Program-made: the position numbers and the translations under genes
Shown: piece after piece, positions 46,945 to 56,212 of the stretch
How positions within the stretch are numbered: the first letter of the stretch is position 1
How the letters are laid out: each line of letters opens with the position of its first letter
Notes under the pieces: model-generated
Told to the model about the DNA's origin: nothing
Databases searched by the model: none
Seen by the model: only the letters and a program-made list of their open reading frames with translations
From: Hymenobacter lapidiphilus
GTDB taxonomy: Bacteria > Bacteroidota > Bacteroidia > Cytophagales > Hymenobacteraceae
Assembly (NCBI RefSeq): GCF_003417065.2
Contig: NZ_QVLT01000004.1
Coordinates: 1 to 64,000 of the forward strand
Length of the DNA stretch: 64,000 nucleotides
Direction of reading: 5' to 3'

Positions 46945-48684
46945 TTACGTGACCTCGCCGGCGGTGCTGGCTACCAGGCGGGTGCTGCCAGGCGGCATGG
47001 GCGGGTGACCAGAAACCGGATGGTGGTGCTGGGCCAGCAGGTGGCTGACGTGCGGCGGCTCGGGGCCCTCATGGAGCCGGCGCAGGCTCACTTTCAGCTC
47101 GGCCTCCTCGCGGCCCACCCCACGCTGGTGCTGGCGCAAATATTCCTCCCACGACTCCGACAAGAAGTATTCCATCAGTCGGTCGGGGTCGGCCAGATCG
47201 GCGTAGAGGCCCCAGCCGATGGCACCTTCGCGGCGGCGGATGCGGCCCAGTTGCTCCATGTAGTAGGTGAAGGCCGGGCGGTTTTCGGGGGCCACGCGGT
47301 AAGTGGTAGTCGTGATAACCGGGCCTTCGGCGGGGGCAGGCTCCTCAGCCAGCACGGGCTCGGGGCGCTGGCGGGCGGGGGTGTGGTCGAGGGCTTCGGG
47401 AGGCGTTTGCAGCGAGTAGCGGCGGACCAGCAGTAAACTCAGGAGCAGCCAGATGGCCGAGCCAGCTAAAGCCAGCGGCAGGCCCGCCCGCTCGGCCACC
47501 GCGCCCCACACCACGCTGCCCAGCGCCATGCCGCCCTGAATAACGAGCAGATAGATGCTGATGGTACGGGCCTGCACCCAGCGCGGCACCACCGTCTGCA
47601 CGCCCACGCTGAACGAATTGAGCACCAGCATCCAGGCCATGCCTACCAGCGCCAGCAGCCCGTACAGCAGCCATGGTGCATCTACGTAGCCCAAACCTAG
47701 CAGTCCGCCGGCAAACACGGCCGTGGCCAATGCTACCCGGTTATCGATGTTCAGGCGGCGGTTGAGGCGTGGCAGCAGCACGGCCGCCAGTACCGCGCCC
47801 AGGCCCATGCAGGTGAGCAGCAGCGAGTAGAACGAAGTAGGCCGCAGCAGGCGCTGGGCCACCACGGCTGGCATCAGGGCAAACAAAGCGCTGCCCCCGA
47901 ACGTGAAAGCGGCCCCGCGCAGCAGAATCCGCTGGACTGGGGGTGAGAAGCGGGCGTAGCGCAGGCCGCCGCGCATGGCCATTACCAGCCGTTCGGTGGC
48001 CAGGGTGCTGGCCGGCTGGGGCTGGCGCTGCCAGCGGTACACCATATAAATCGTGCCCAGAAACGAGATGCCGTTGAGCAGAAACGCCGCTCCGGCCGAG
48101 AAATAGCCGATAACCAAGCCGCCCAGGGCCGGCCCCAGTGCCCGGGCCAGGTTGAAGCTAACGCTGTTGAGGGCAATGGCTTGGGGTAGCTCGGCGGGCG
48201 GCACTACCTGGGGCGTTACTGACTGCCACACTGGGTTGTTGAGCGCCCCGCCCAGCCCCAGCAGAAACGTGAGGCTCAGCAGCAGCCAGGGCGAAGCAAA
48301 GCCCCCAAAGGCCATGCCCGCCAGCAGCAGCGCTACCAGGGCCATCCAGGTTTGGGTGAGGATGAGCAGCTTGCGCCGGTCGAGCAAATCGGCCAGGGCG
48401 CCGGCGGGCAGGCTCAACAGAAACACGGGTAGCGCCGAAGCCGTCTGGAGCAGGGCCACCAGCACGGGCGAGGCCGTCAGCTCGGTCATCAGCCCCACGG
48501 CGCCCACGTTTTGCATCCAGGTGCCCACGTTCGATACGAACGAGGCAATCCAGAGCATCCGAAAAATCGGAATCTTCAGCGGCGTAAACGGCGACGAGGA
48601 AGCCAAAGTGAAACAGTGAGGTGGTGAACTGGTGGGTGGCGGTCCTGGGTACTCAGCCAGCTTCCAACATCCCCCAAACCCCAC
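46945..48684 (-). CDS. MFS exporter (MFS_3/EntS-like) with C-terminal ABM-like domain
   Basis: 579 residues in the longest form. The permease part has 12 helices beginning 'IFRMLWIASFVSNVGTWMQN', with motif A 'GALADLLDRRKLLIL' and 'LALLAGMAFGG'-type helices. A linker rich in Pro/Glu is followed by an ABM-like domain of about 90 residues ('NRPAFTYYMEQLGRIRRREG', 'WGLYADLADPDRLMEYFLS'). This architecture is known for MFS_3 proteins. The start is uncertain: TTG 48606 would give a more usual N-terminus than ATG 48684. The substrate is unknown. Confidence 0.87.
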   Translation of the reverse strand: MGFGGCWKLAEYPGPPPTSSPPHCFTLASSSPFTPLKIPIFRMLWIASFVSNVGTWMQNVGAVGLMTELTASPVLVALLQTASALPVFLLSLPAGALADLLDRRKLLILTQTWMALVALLLAGMAFGGFASPWLLLSLTFLLGLGGALNNPVWQSVTPQVVPPAELPQAIALNSVSFNLARALGPALGGLVIGYFSAGAAFLLNGISFLGTIYMVYRWQRQPQPASTLATERLVMAMRGGLRYARFSPPVQRILLRGAAFTFGGSALFALMPAVVAQRLLRPTSFYSLLLTCMGLGAVLAAVLLPRLNRRLNIDNRVALATAVFAGGLLGLGYVDAPWLLYGLLALVGMAWMLVLNSFSVGVQTVVPRWVQARTISIYLLVIQGGMALGSVVWGAVAERAGLPLALAGSAIWLLLSLLLVRRYSLQTPPEALDHTPARQRPEPVLAEEPAPAEGPVITTTTYRVAPENRPAFTYYMEQLGRIRRREGAIGWGLYADLADPDRLMEYFLSESWEEYLRQHQRGVGREEAELKVSLRRLHEGPEPPHVSHLLAQHHHPVSGHPPMPPGSTRLVASTAGEVT

Positions 48685-48782
48685 TCATACGGCTGTCAGG
48701 GTCTTTCGAACAAGTGAGCCCCGCATCCTCCCTGAAAACGTCACCTCGCAACGGCTTCTACTGTTGTACAGCTCGCCAGCAT

Positions 48783-48876
48783 GGTGTAGGGTGCGGGGCT
48801 TGTCCCCGCCCGCCGTTGAACGGTGCAAACCCAAGTCGTTCAACGGCGGGCGGGGACAAGCCCCGCACCCTACACC
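48783..48876. repeat. Family A palindrome
   Basis: GGTGTAGGGTGCGGGGCTTG (from 48783) pairs perfectly with CAAGCCCCGCACCCTACACC (to 48876). The arms extend through TCCCCGCCCGCCGTTGAACG and its complement, giving more than 35 paired bases with a short loop (GTGCAAACCCAAGT). Confidence 0.94.
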
Positions 48877-48910
48877 GTTCCTTAGAACTTGGGCTACCGC
48901 GCAAAGCCAT

Positions 48911-50686
48911 TCAGCGAGTTACCGCCGCCAGGGGCCGCTCACCAATTTGCTGGCGCCACATGGCGTAGTAGAGGCCGCCCTGTTCGAGCAGTTCGGCGTG
49001 GCGGCCGGCTTCGGCTACGTGGCCGCGTTCGAGCACGAAAATACGGTCGGCGTGCAGAACGGTGCTGAGGCGGTGGGCGATGAGGATGGTGATGTGCTGG
49101 CGCGAGCCCGACAGCTCGCGCACCGTCTGGCTGATTTCCTCCTCCGTGAGCGAGTCCAGGGCTGAGGTAGCCTCATCAAAAACGAGCAGTGTGGGGTGGC
49201 GCAACAGGGCCCGGGCGATGCTCAGGCGCTGCTTTTCGCCGCCCGATACCTTCACGCCGCCCTCGCCAATTACCGTGTCGAGGCCCAGCGGGGCGCGGGC
49301 CAGCAGCGACTCGGCCGCCGCTTGGTGCAGGGCTTTGATGCACTGCTCGTCGGTGGCGTTGGGGGCTACAAAACGCAGGTTTTCGCGGATGGTACCAGCA
49401 AAGAGCTGAGTATCCTGGGTCACGAAGCCAATCTGCTCGCGCAGGGTGTCAAGGTCGATTTCAGGTCCCGGGATGCCGTTATAGAGAATCTGGCCCTCGG
49501 CAGGCGGATACAGGCCCACCAGCAGCTTCACGAGGGTAGTTTTGCCCGAGCCGGAAGGGCCCACAAAGGCAATGGTTTCGCCCAGCTTGGTGCGGAAGCT
49601 GATGCCGTCGAGGGCCGGGGCGCTGGCCGTGAGGTGCTGGAAACGCACGTCGTCAAACTCCAGCGTTTCGATTTGGTCGATGACTTTGGGGTGAGCCGGC
49701 TTCACTTCCTTGGGCGTGTCGAGAATCTGCTGGTAGTTGGCCAGCGAGGCCTCGGTTTCGCGGTACACATTAATGATGGTGCCCATCTCCTGAAGCGGCC
49801 CAAAAATGGCGAACGAGTAGATGAAGAACGAGAAGAACTCGCCCACCGAAATCGTCTGGCGCACCACCAGAAACAGCAGCATGAGCAGAATCAGGTTGCG
49901 CATCAGGTTCACAAACGTGCCCTGCACGAACGACAAGGACCGCAAATAGCGCACTTTGCGCAGCTCCAGCTTCAGGATTTTCTCGGTCGTGGCGTTCAGG
50001 CGCAGCGTTTCCTGCTGGGCCAGCCCGAGGCTTTTAATCAGCTCGATGTTGCGCAGGCTTTCGGTGGTAGAACCCGCCAGCGCCGTGGTTTCAGCCACAA
50101 TCGTTTTCTGAATCACCTTGATACGCTTGCTTAGAAACAGGCTCAACGAGCCCAGCAGCGGAATAGTGAGGAAGTACACCGCCGCAATGGGCCAGTACAC
50201 GCTCAGGGCGTACCAGGTCACGAACACGATGCCTACCAGCGAGATAAACAGGATGTTGACGAAGCTCTGGATGAGCTTCTCTACGTCGGTGCGCACCTTC
50301 TGGAGCTTACCCAGGGTTTCGCCCGAGCGCTGGTCTTCGAACACCTGATAGGGTAGTTCTAGCGAGTGGCGCAGGCCGTCGGAGTACAACTGGGCCCCGA
50401 GGCGCTGGGTGATGACGTTGGTGTAGTAGTCCTGGAAATTCTTGGCGATGCGCGACACCATGGCCACGCCCATGGCCTGCAGAATCAGCAGGCCCGCCCC
50501 GCCGCTCAGAAAGGTCCAGAAGCCCGTTTCGAGCACGCTGGCTCCGGCTTTCACCACGTGCCGGTCGATAATCTGCCGAAAAATATACGGGTCGAGCAGG
50601 GAAAATACCTGATTAATGGTGGCCAGTAGCAGGGCCAGGGCCAGCAGCCCCCGGTAGTGGCGCAGGTAGGAATAAAGGAGTTTCAT
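48911..50686 (-). CDS. ABC exporter, fused membrane and ATP-binding domains
   Basis: 591 residues. The N-terminal six-helix domain (about 1-310) has 'LLALALLLATINQVFSLLDP' and 'LFISLVGIVFVTWYALSVYW'. The ATPase domain (about 335-591) has Walker A 'VGPSGSGKTTLVKLL', signature 'VSGGEKQRLSIARALL', Walker B 'LLVFDEATSALD' and H-loop 'ILIAHRLSTV'. It works as a homo- or heterodimer exporting lipids, drugs or peptides; the sequence does not say which. The gene stands alone, divergent from the bestrophin gene. Confidence 0.93.
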   Translation of the reverse strand: MKLLYSYLRHYRGLLALALLLATINQVFSLLDPYIFRQIIDRHVVKAGASVLETGFWTFLSGGAGLLILQAMGVAMVSRIAKNFQDYYTNVITQRLGAQLYSDGLRHSLELPYQVFEDQRSGETLGKLQKVRTDVEKLIQSFVNILFISLVGIVFVTWYALSVYWPIAAVYFLTIPLLGSLSLFLSKRIKVIQKTIVAETTALAGSTTESLRNIELIKSLGLAQQETLRLNATTEKILKLELRKVRYLRSLSFVQGTFVNLMRNLILLMLLFLVVRQTISVGEFFSFFIYSFAIFGPLQEMGTIINVYRETEASLANYQQILDTPKEVKPAHPKVIDQIETLEFDDVRFQHLTASAPALDGISFRTKLGETIAFVGPSGSGKTTLVKLLVGLYPPAEGQILYNGIPGPEIDLDTLREQIGFVTQDTQLFAGTIRENLRFVAPNATDEQCIKALHQAAAESLLARAPLGLDTVIGEGGVKVSGGEKQRLSIARALLRHPTLLVFDEATSALDSLTEEEISQTVRELSGSRQHITILIAHRLSTVLHADRIFVLERGHVAEAGRHAELLEQGGLYYAMWRQQIGERPLAAVTR

Positions 50687-51007
50687 GCAGTAGAAAGAGA
50701 ATCGGAGGAAAAGCCGTAAGTCCGGCGGAAGGTTTTGCTACACCCGTACAGCCTTCACCCCGACCCCAGAACTGATCCGGTGCGAAGCGGCTTCCGGCGA
50801 CAGCTCAAAAACGAAGATTTGCCGTATCCGTACCGCTACTACCACGTTGCTGCCAGGCCGTGGTCATGCTGTGGTTCCAGCGGACGGGTGCTCAGGGTAC
50901 TGCCCAAACAACTTCTGCCGGATGCGCAGGTTGCTTTTAATACGGATTTTGAGGCGCTCAAGGCATCACCGGCACAACTTCTACTTTCTCTCTTCATTGT
51001 TTGCTCC
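50687..51007. other. Divergent intergenic region before the bestrophin gene
   Basis: About 320 bases between divergent genes. One frame is open from 50735 into the bestrophin gene, but the first 91 codons show no bestrophin features and are Cys/Arg/Pro-rich, so I treat them as non-coding. I see no palindrome of the families found elsewhere. Confidence 0.5.
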
Positions 51008-51922
51008 ATGCTATTGAAAACCAAAATTCCCCTGCGTTATATATTTGGTGGAATAAGAACTGAATTGTTCTTTGTCTTTTTCTATGCCGGCATTATCGCC
51101 CTTGAAAATAAATACATCCACCTGATTGCTATATCTATTCCGCTGAGTGTGCCCATGGTTCTGGGCACGGTTTTGTCGCTGCTGCTGGCTTTTAAGTCCA
51201 ACCAGGCCTACGACCGGTGGTGGGAGGCGCGCGTTGTCTGGGGCGCCGTCGTCAACGATTCCCGGACCCTGGTGCGGCAAATCCTCTGCTTTGCGGAAAC
51301 TCCTTACGACTCCGAGGAAATGCAGAACTGGCAGGCGCGGCTGACCAACCGGCAGATTGCCTGGCCCTACGCGCTGGGCATGACGCTGCGCAAGCAGATG
51401 GAACCGGAAAAAATCAGCCCCTATTTGTCGCCCGAAGAACTGGAGTTTGTTGCCACGCACGAAAACATTCCTAATGCTCTGTTGCAGCTCCACGCCCAGG
51501 ATCTGCGCCACGCCCTGCAACAAGGCTGGATCAACCGCTACCAGCAAATAGAACTAGACAATACGCTAACCAAGTTAACCGACTCAATGGGGCGGTGCGA
51601 ACGAATTAAGAATACGGTGTTTCCGGTGACGTATTCTTTGTACACCCACTTTTGCCTGTTTTTTTTCGTGCTGCTGCTGCCCTTCGCGCTCCTCGACGTA
51701 TTTGGCATGCTGGGGGTATTCGTCGTGCTGGCCATTTCGGCGGCCTTTTTTCTGATTGAGAAAATGGCCATCCACCTGCAGGACCCCTTTGAAGATAAGC
51801 CCACCGACACGCCCGTAACCGCCATTGCCCAAACCATCGAGCGAAACCTGAAACAGATGACCGGCGACCATCAGGCTGTGCGTCAGGTGAAAGTTCCCGA
51901 TTCGCACTTTTTCATGCTGTAA
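51008..51922 (+). CDS. Bestrophin family ion channel
   Basis: 304 residues from ATG 51008, the usual length for bacterial bestrophins. The hallmark 'FKSNQAYDRWWEARVVWG' falls at about 60-80. Hydrophobic segments are 'LFFVFFYAGIIAL', 'SIPLSVPMVLGTVLSLLLAF', 'FCLFFFVLLLPFALLDVFGM' and 'GVFVVLAISAAFFLIEKMAI'. The C-terminal motif is 'IHLQDPFEDKPTDTPV', in which the acidic stretch is conserved. Bacterial members are pentameric channels for cations or anions. It is a single gene. Confidence 0.92.
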   Translation: MLLKTKIPLRYIFGGIRTELFFVFFYAGIIALENKYIHLIAISIPLSVPMVLGTVLSLLLAFKSNQAYDRWWEARVVWGAVVNDSRTLVRQILCFAETPYDSEEMQNWQARLTNRQIAWPYALGMTLRKQMEPEKISPYLSPEELEFVATHENIPNALLQLHAQDLRHALQQGWINRYQQIELDNTLTKLTDSMGRCERIKNTVFPVTYSLYTHFCLFFFVLLLPFALLDVFGMLGVFVVLAISAAFFLIEKMAIHLQDPFEDKPTDTPVTAIAQTIERNLKQMTGDHQAVRQVKVPDSHFFML

Positions 51923-52044
51923 AGCAAGACCCCTGTTCCTTTGCAAAACAGGTGGCTGTCGGCACTCATGCCACCCATTGGTCGCGCCCGATACTGGGCT
52001 GCAAGATTACGCCAGCATTGTGCCGACTCTGAAGTCAGGGCTGC

Positions 52045-54294
52045 TCACAGCCGCACCCCAATCCCCGGCCCGAACAGGAAGAACATCTGGCCCTTGTTGA
52101 CCAGGTAACCGGCGCCCAGGTACAGCGGGAACGTGAGCTTGGCGTCGGAGCGGGTGGGGTACACCGAGCCCAGCACCACCAGGCCCAGGTCGCGGGAGGC
52201 GTTGGCGTTGGAGCTGAGGTTGAAGGCGTTGAGCGCCACAAAGCCCGCGCCCACCTTGTAGGGCCGCAGCTTGTTGATTTTGTTGGGGTTATAGAAGCTC
52301 AGCTGGGCCAGCGTGGCCAAGCTAATGCCGCTGAACGCCGTGTAGTTATTGACCTCGCCGCCGCCGAGCTGCTTGGTGAGCAAGCCGGCCGGGAAGCTGA
52401 TGTCGATATCGAATTTTACGCGCCGCTGCAGTACCAGTTCCAGCCGCTGCGTGAAGCCCGGCTCCTGGTACTGGGCCTGGGTGTGCTTGATGGTCACGAT
52501 AATCTTGCTCCAGTCGTCGAGGTCGTAGCTTTTGCGGGCGCTCAGCAGGTTGTTGAGGCTGATGTTGCCCACCTGGCACTGCTTGTCCTGGTAGAAGGGC
52601 GCGCGCACCGATTTGCCATCGGGGCAAATCACCACGTTGTCGATGGTGCGCATCTCAATCAGGTCGCCCTTGGCGTTCTGGGTCCTGATTTCGAAGGTGA
52701 GGTACTGCTTGCCGTAGAGTTGCTCGGGCGAGTCGATGGCGCCGGGGTTGAAGCTGAACACCACGTCGCGGATGGTGCGGTCGTAGAGGATGGGGCCGTT
52801 GAGGCGGGTGATGGGGCGCACGGCCTCGCCAAACGTTACGCCCACGAAATCGAGCGGGTGGGGCTTTTGGAACTCGCGCACCGCCAAGGCAAAGCTGGTG
52901 GGCTGGCCGGCATTATCAATGGCAATGCGCTTCTTATCGATATTCACCGGCACCTGCACCCGGTACACCACCGCGGCATCCGAGCGCACGCTGGAGTCGG
53001 AGGGCACCACGCGCACGTCTTCAAAGTGTAAGCGGCCCCGTAGCAGGGCCACGCCTTCGAGGCGCACGTCCACGGTTTCGCCGGGGTTCACGGTGTTGGT
53101 GCTGGTCCAGTCGCCGCCGCGGTGGCGCACGCTCAGGCCCGTAATGGCCGTGGGGGGCGAAATGTTGAAGTTGGTGATGTACTTGGCCTGGTCGTTTTCC
53201 TTGATGTAAAGGTAGCTGTCGGCCTGGCGGTGGGTGTTGTACACGCGCAGCCAGCACAGCACCCGGTCGTTGGTCAGGTACTGGCGCGTAAACAGCTCGG
53301 CAATCAGCGTCCCGCCGGCTTCCTCCTGGTCCTCGATGCGGTAGGTGCGCTTGAGGTTGAAGCTGCGGCCGTTGTCGAGAATCAGCTCCACGCCCTTGCG
53401 GCGCGAGTCCTCATCGAGCGTAATTTCCTTTTTATCGACGCTCAGAAAGCGCAGCCGCGAGCTTTTTACGGTGAACTCCTGGCGCAGCGGCGGCAAGGCG
53501 TAGGTCACGCGGCGGTTGCGGTCGGTGAGGAAGGGCTGCTCGGTCTGGGGCTGCAATGTTAGCATCCGGCTGCCGGTGGCGTTGGGCAGCACGTGCAGGC
53601 GCAGCGTGCCTTTCTCACGGTCGAGGCGGTAGTCGATGTCCTGGCCACGGGTCCATTCGGGGCTCAGGCGGATGTTTTTGGAGTTGTTGCTGGTCAGCTC
53701 GAACACCTTCTCCTCGCCCACAAACAGCTCGGTATCGGTGGGCCGCAGCTCCAGCGTAGTGCGCGTTACGGGCAGCAGCTTTACCGTTTGGCTGCGGGGC
53801 GCAAACCCGCCCGCCACGGCCGACTGCTGGAACGTGAGGCTCAGGAAGCGGGCGTCGGCAAGGTTGCGGAAGCGCAGCTTGGCCCGGTAGTACTGCCCGC
53901 CATTCACCGGCGTCAGCGAATCGAGCAGCGTGAAATCGGCCGAGCGTTGCAGGTGCAGCGGGCCGGCGGCGGGGTCGGCGGGGGATACCTGCAGCTCGGC
54001 CGCATCATCGCCGGGGCGGTAGTAGAAGTAGAGGTGGGGCTCGTCTTGGGCCAGAACCGTGTTACGGCTCAGCGAGTATACGGTGGTGTCGAGGCGCAGG
54101 CTGAGTTCGCGCAGCAGCGGGGGCGGGGTCTGCTGGGCGCGGGCGCTCAGGGCCAGGCTAAGCACTAACAGCAAGGCGGGCAGCAGCTGGCCTGCCCGGA
54201 ATCCGGACAAATTAAACACGGCAACATTGGAAAAGCGGCTCCCGACCCACCGGCAGCCCGTGCAAAGGTAGGAGGCTGCACCAAGCGGTTGCAC
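52045..54294 (-). CDS. Large secreted or outer-membrane-associated protein, unknown function
   Basis: 749 residues in the longest form. A signal peptide is visible around 'LLPALLLVLSLALSARAQQ', and GTG 54219 or TTG 54210 would put it at the very N-terminus, so the true start is probably there. The mature part is beta-rich with repeated immunoglobulin-like strands ('TLELRPTDTELFVGEEKVFE', 'NPGETVDVRLEGVALLRG'). The last 130 residues look like a small outer-membrane barrel ('RRVKFDIDISFPAGLLTKQL', 'KLTFPLYLGAGYLVNKGQM', ending 'FLFGPGIGVRL'). I do not recognise the family. Confidence 0.7.
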   Translation of the reverse strand: MQPLGAASYLCTGCRWVGSRFSNVAVFNLSGFRAGQLLPALLLVLSLALSARAQQTPPPLLRELSLRLDTTVYSLSRNTVLAQDEPHLYFYYRPGDDAAELQVSPADPAAGPLHLQRSADFTLLDSLTPVNGGQYYRAKLRFRNLADARFLSLTFQQSAVAGGFAPRSQTVKLLPVTRTTLELRPTDTELFVGEEKVFELTSNNSKNIRLSPEWTRGQDIDYRLDREKGTLRLHVLPNATGSRMLTLQPQTEQPFLTDRNRRVTYALPPLRQEFTVKSSRLRFLSVDKKEITLDEDSRRKGVELILDNGRSFNLKRTYRIEDQEEAGGTLIAELFTRQYLTNDRVLCWLRVYNTHRQADSYLYIKENDQAKYITNFNISPPTAITGLSVRHRGGDWTSTNTVNPGETVDVRLEGVALLRGRLHFEDVRVVPSDSSVRSDAAVVYRVQVPVNIDKKRIAIDNAGQPTSFALAVREFQKPHPLDFVGVTFGEAVRPITRLNGPILYDRTIRDVVFSFNPGAIDSPEQLYGKQYLTFEIRTQNAKGDLIEMRTIDNVVICPDGKSVRAPFYQDKQCQVGNISLNNLLSARKSYDLDDWSKIIVTIKHTQAQYQEPGFTQRLELVLQRRVKFDIDISFPAGLLTKQLGGGEVNNYTAFSGISLATLAQLSFYNPNKINKLRPYKVGAGFVALNAFNLSSNANASRDLGLVVLGSVYPTRSDAKLTFPLYLGAGYLVNKGQMFFLFGPGIGVRL

Positions 54295-54343
54295 TAATGC
54301 CGCTTTTATTGCCGGAAATTGTATTCAGGCGGGGCGGAAAAGC

Positions 54344-54378
54344 AATAAGGCTTCCCGCGCAGTGCGGAAAGCCTTATT
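54344..54378 (-). terminator. Terminator downstream of the tRNA 3' end
   Basis: AATAAGGCTTCCCGCGCA pairs with TGCGGAAAGCCTTATT. Read leftwards it follows the tRNA-like 3' end by two bases and leads into a T-containing stretch (TGCTTTT), as expected for the original tRNA transcript. Confidence 0.7.
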
Positions 54379-54380
54379 TG

Positions 54381-54418
54381 TAGTCCGTAGGGGAATCGAA
54401 CCCCTGTTGGTAGAATGA
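54381..54418 (-). other. attachment site: 3' fragment of a tRNA gene, probably tRNA-Glu
   Basis: On the minus strand the segment reads TCATTCTACCAACAGGGG, then TTCGATT, CCCCT and ACGGACTA. This is the 3' anticodon-stem strand, variable loop, a complete T arm and the acceptor end with discriminator A, and it fits the GGTCCGT-type acceptor of tRNA-Glu. The matching 5' half is absent: bases 54419-54470 do not form a D arm or acceptor. Breakage in the anticodon loop is typical of tyrosine-recombinase integration. Confidence 0.65.
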
Positions 54419-54576
54419 CTTCTAGATTCCTATTTGACTGACAGGTAACCAGATGCGGAAAGCTCTTTCAGGTCTTTGAGCGCCTGACGGTGCGGAGTCG
54501 GCAGGTCCGTACCGCACTGCAAAAGGAGACGATTTGTCGGCCCCGTTTCATGGGAAGGTACGTGCGCCTATACTGC

Positions 54577-54596
54577 GTGTGTTGCATCTAACACAC
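54577..54596. promoter_or_regulatory. Palindrome upstream of the integrase
   Basis: GTGTGTT (54577-54583) and AACACAC (54590-54596) form a 7-bp inverted repeat around GCATCT, ending 16 bases before the integrase ATG. The position suits an operator or recombinase/excisionase arm site. This is inference. Confidence 0.4.
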
Positions 54597-54612
54597 TAAA
54601 CAGTAGAAGATT

Positions 54613-55950
54613 ATGGCCACAACCAAGGCGTATCTAAGAGCCACCAACGTCCACAAATCTGCCCTGCCCGTCGGGGTGAAGTATTGCCACCAGCGGCAGT
54701 GGTTCGCCGTTTCAACCGGCACGACCATCGAACCCGAACACTGGGATAAGGTCAAGGGCCAAGCCAAGTCCACGGCTACCAATGCCGCCAGCGTCAACGC
54801 GGCCATCTCCCGTGTCGCGGCCGAATTGCAAGCCATTGCCGATAACCTCGCCAAGCAAGGCATAGAGCCGTCGGTGGAAGCCGTGAAGGCCATGCAGAAA
54901 TGCCATCCTAAAGCGCCCGACGCAAGTCCCGCCGTTTCATCGGTGCCGGAAACACGCAGTATGGGATTGCCCTTCCTGTATCACCTTGACTCGTTCATCA
55001 GCAGCAAAAACGGCGGCTACAGCTACGAACAGATTCAGGTACGCAATCGGCAGCACCGAAAGAAGGACTATCGAGTGCCCATTCAACACGAAGGCGGCAT
55101 CTTCGGCAACAACACGATGAAGACCTACTACTCGCTTTATCGCATCATCAGGGAGTACCAAGTATACAAAGACATGGTGTTGGAGCTGATGGATTTCGAC
55201 AAGCGGATGCTATCGGACTTTCAGGCGTTTCTAGTGGGCGAAAAGAAGTACCTCAACTCTTCTGTTGCCAAGGTCATCAAGAGCCTGAAACGGGTGCTGA
55301 ACCAACTGGCCGATGACGACTTGATGCCTCACACCAAATACCGGCGGTTCACGCTATCAGAAAGCAAGAAGACCGTGGCGCGTACCGTGATTGCCCTGAC
55401 GCAACAGGAGATGGATGCGCTGAAGGCATTGCCGTTGGTCAATACGCCGGGCGTGGCCTACGTACGCGACTTGTTCATTCTCGGCTGTTCGTCGGGGCTG
55501 CGCTACAGCGACCTCGTTCGCTTACAGCCGTCGCACATCCGTAACAACCACATCCATATTGAAATGCAGAAGACGGGCGAAGCAGTGGCCATCCCGCTCA
55601 ACGCAACGTCGAAAGCCATTCTCAAGCGGTACGACTACACTATCCGGCGTATTTCTAATGTGGGCTACAATGTACATTTGAAGACACTACTGCAACTGCT
55701 GCCTACGATGCTTGCCCCGGTGGAAAGGGTGCGTTGGTCGGGGGCCGAGAGAAGGAGCGAGGTCGTTCCCCGTTGGTCATTGGTTACGACCCACACGGCC
55801 CGAAGGACATTCATCAACGTGGCGTTGGAGAGTGGCGTATCGGTGGCCGTGTTGCGTTCTTGGGTGGGCCACGCAAATCTGGAACAGTTGCTTCAGTACG
55901 CGGACCAAAACCGCAACGCGGTAGGGGAGATGGCCAAGGCATTCTGCTAA
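54613..55950 (+). CDS. Tyrosine recombinase / integrase
   Basis: 445 residues, the size of Bacteroidota element integrases with Arm-binding, SAM-like core-binding (about 110-245) and catalytic domains (about 265-445). All catalytic residues are visible: R297 in 'SGLRYSDL', K320 in 'MQKTGEAV', H394 and R397 in 'THTARRTF', H420 in 'VGHANLEQ' and nucleophile Y429 in 'LLQYAD'. It inserts and excises the element at the tRNA site located 195 bases to the left. A strong hairpin follows the stop. It is complete and looks active. Confidence 0.95.
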   Translation: MATTKAYLRATNVHKSALPVGVKYCHQRQWFAVSTGTTIEPEHWDKVKGQAKSTATNAASVNAAISRVAAELQAIADNLAKQGIEPSVEAVKAMQKCHPKAPDASPAVSSVPETRSMGLPFLYHLDSFISSKNGGYSYEQIQVRNRQHRKKDYRVPIQHEGGIFGNNTMKTYYSLYRIIREYQVYKDMVLELMDFDKRMLSDFQAFLVGEKKYLNSSVAKVIKSLKRVLNQLADDDLMPHTKYRRFTLSESKKTVARTVIALTQQEMDALKALPLVNTPGVAYVRDLFILGCSSGLRYSDLVRLQPSHIRNNHIHIEMQKTGEAVAIPLNATSKAILKRYDYTIRRISNVGYNVHLKTLLQLLPTMLAPVERVRWSGAERRSEVVPRWSLVTTHTARRTFINVALESGVSVAVLRSWVGHANLEQLLQYADQNRNAVGEMAKAFC

Positions 55951-56014
55951 GCGTGAGAGGTCAGCCTTCAAGCGAACTGAAACGCGAATAGAGCTACCAA
56001 ACAGCTCCACCACG

Positions 56015-56064
56015 GAGGCCAGCCCTTCCAGCTAGACTTACTACTAGCTGAAAGGGCTGGCCTC
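56015..56064 (+). terminator. Integrase terminator hairpin
   Basis: GAGGCCAGCCCTTCCAGCTA (56015-56034) pairs with TAGCTGAAAGGGCTGGCCTC (56045-56064), a 20-bp stem with one mismatch and a 10-base loop. A T-rich run is absent, so it could also serve as an mRNA-stabilising hairpin. Confidence 0.75.
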
Positions 56065-56212
56065 TCTGTACGCGTCCAGATTGACCCGTTTGAAAAGGAC
56101 GGAATCTTGAACAATAATAGGATTAAAATAAGTCAGTGGAAGTTGTCATTAGTCGCGGTAACGCGGCATCTTCACAGAGTAATAATTCAACAACCACTTA
56201 ATCCACAGTAGC

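Noticed and set aside
50735..51007. N-terminal extension of the bestrophin protein
   Set aside because: Bacterial bestrophins start at the position equal to ATG 51008. The extension has no conserved pattern.
54381..54460. Complete tRNA or tmRNA gene
   Set aside because: Only the T arm and acceptor end are present. No D arm, 5' acceptor strand or tag-reading frame is visible to the right.
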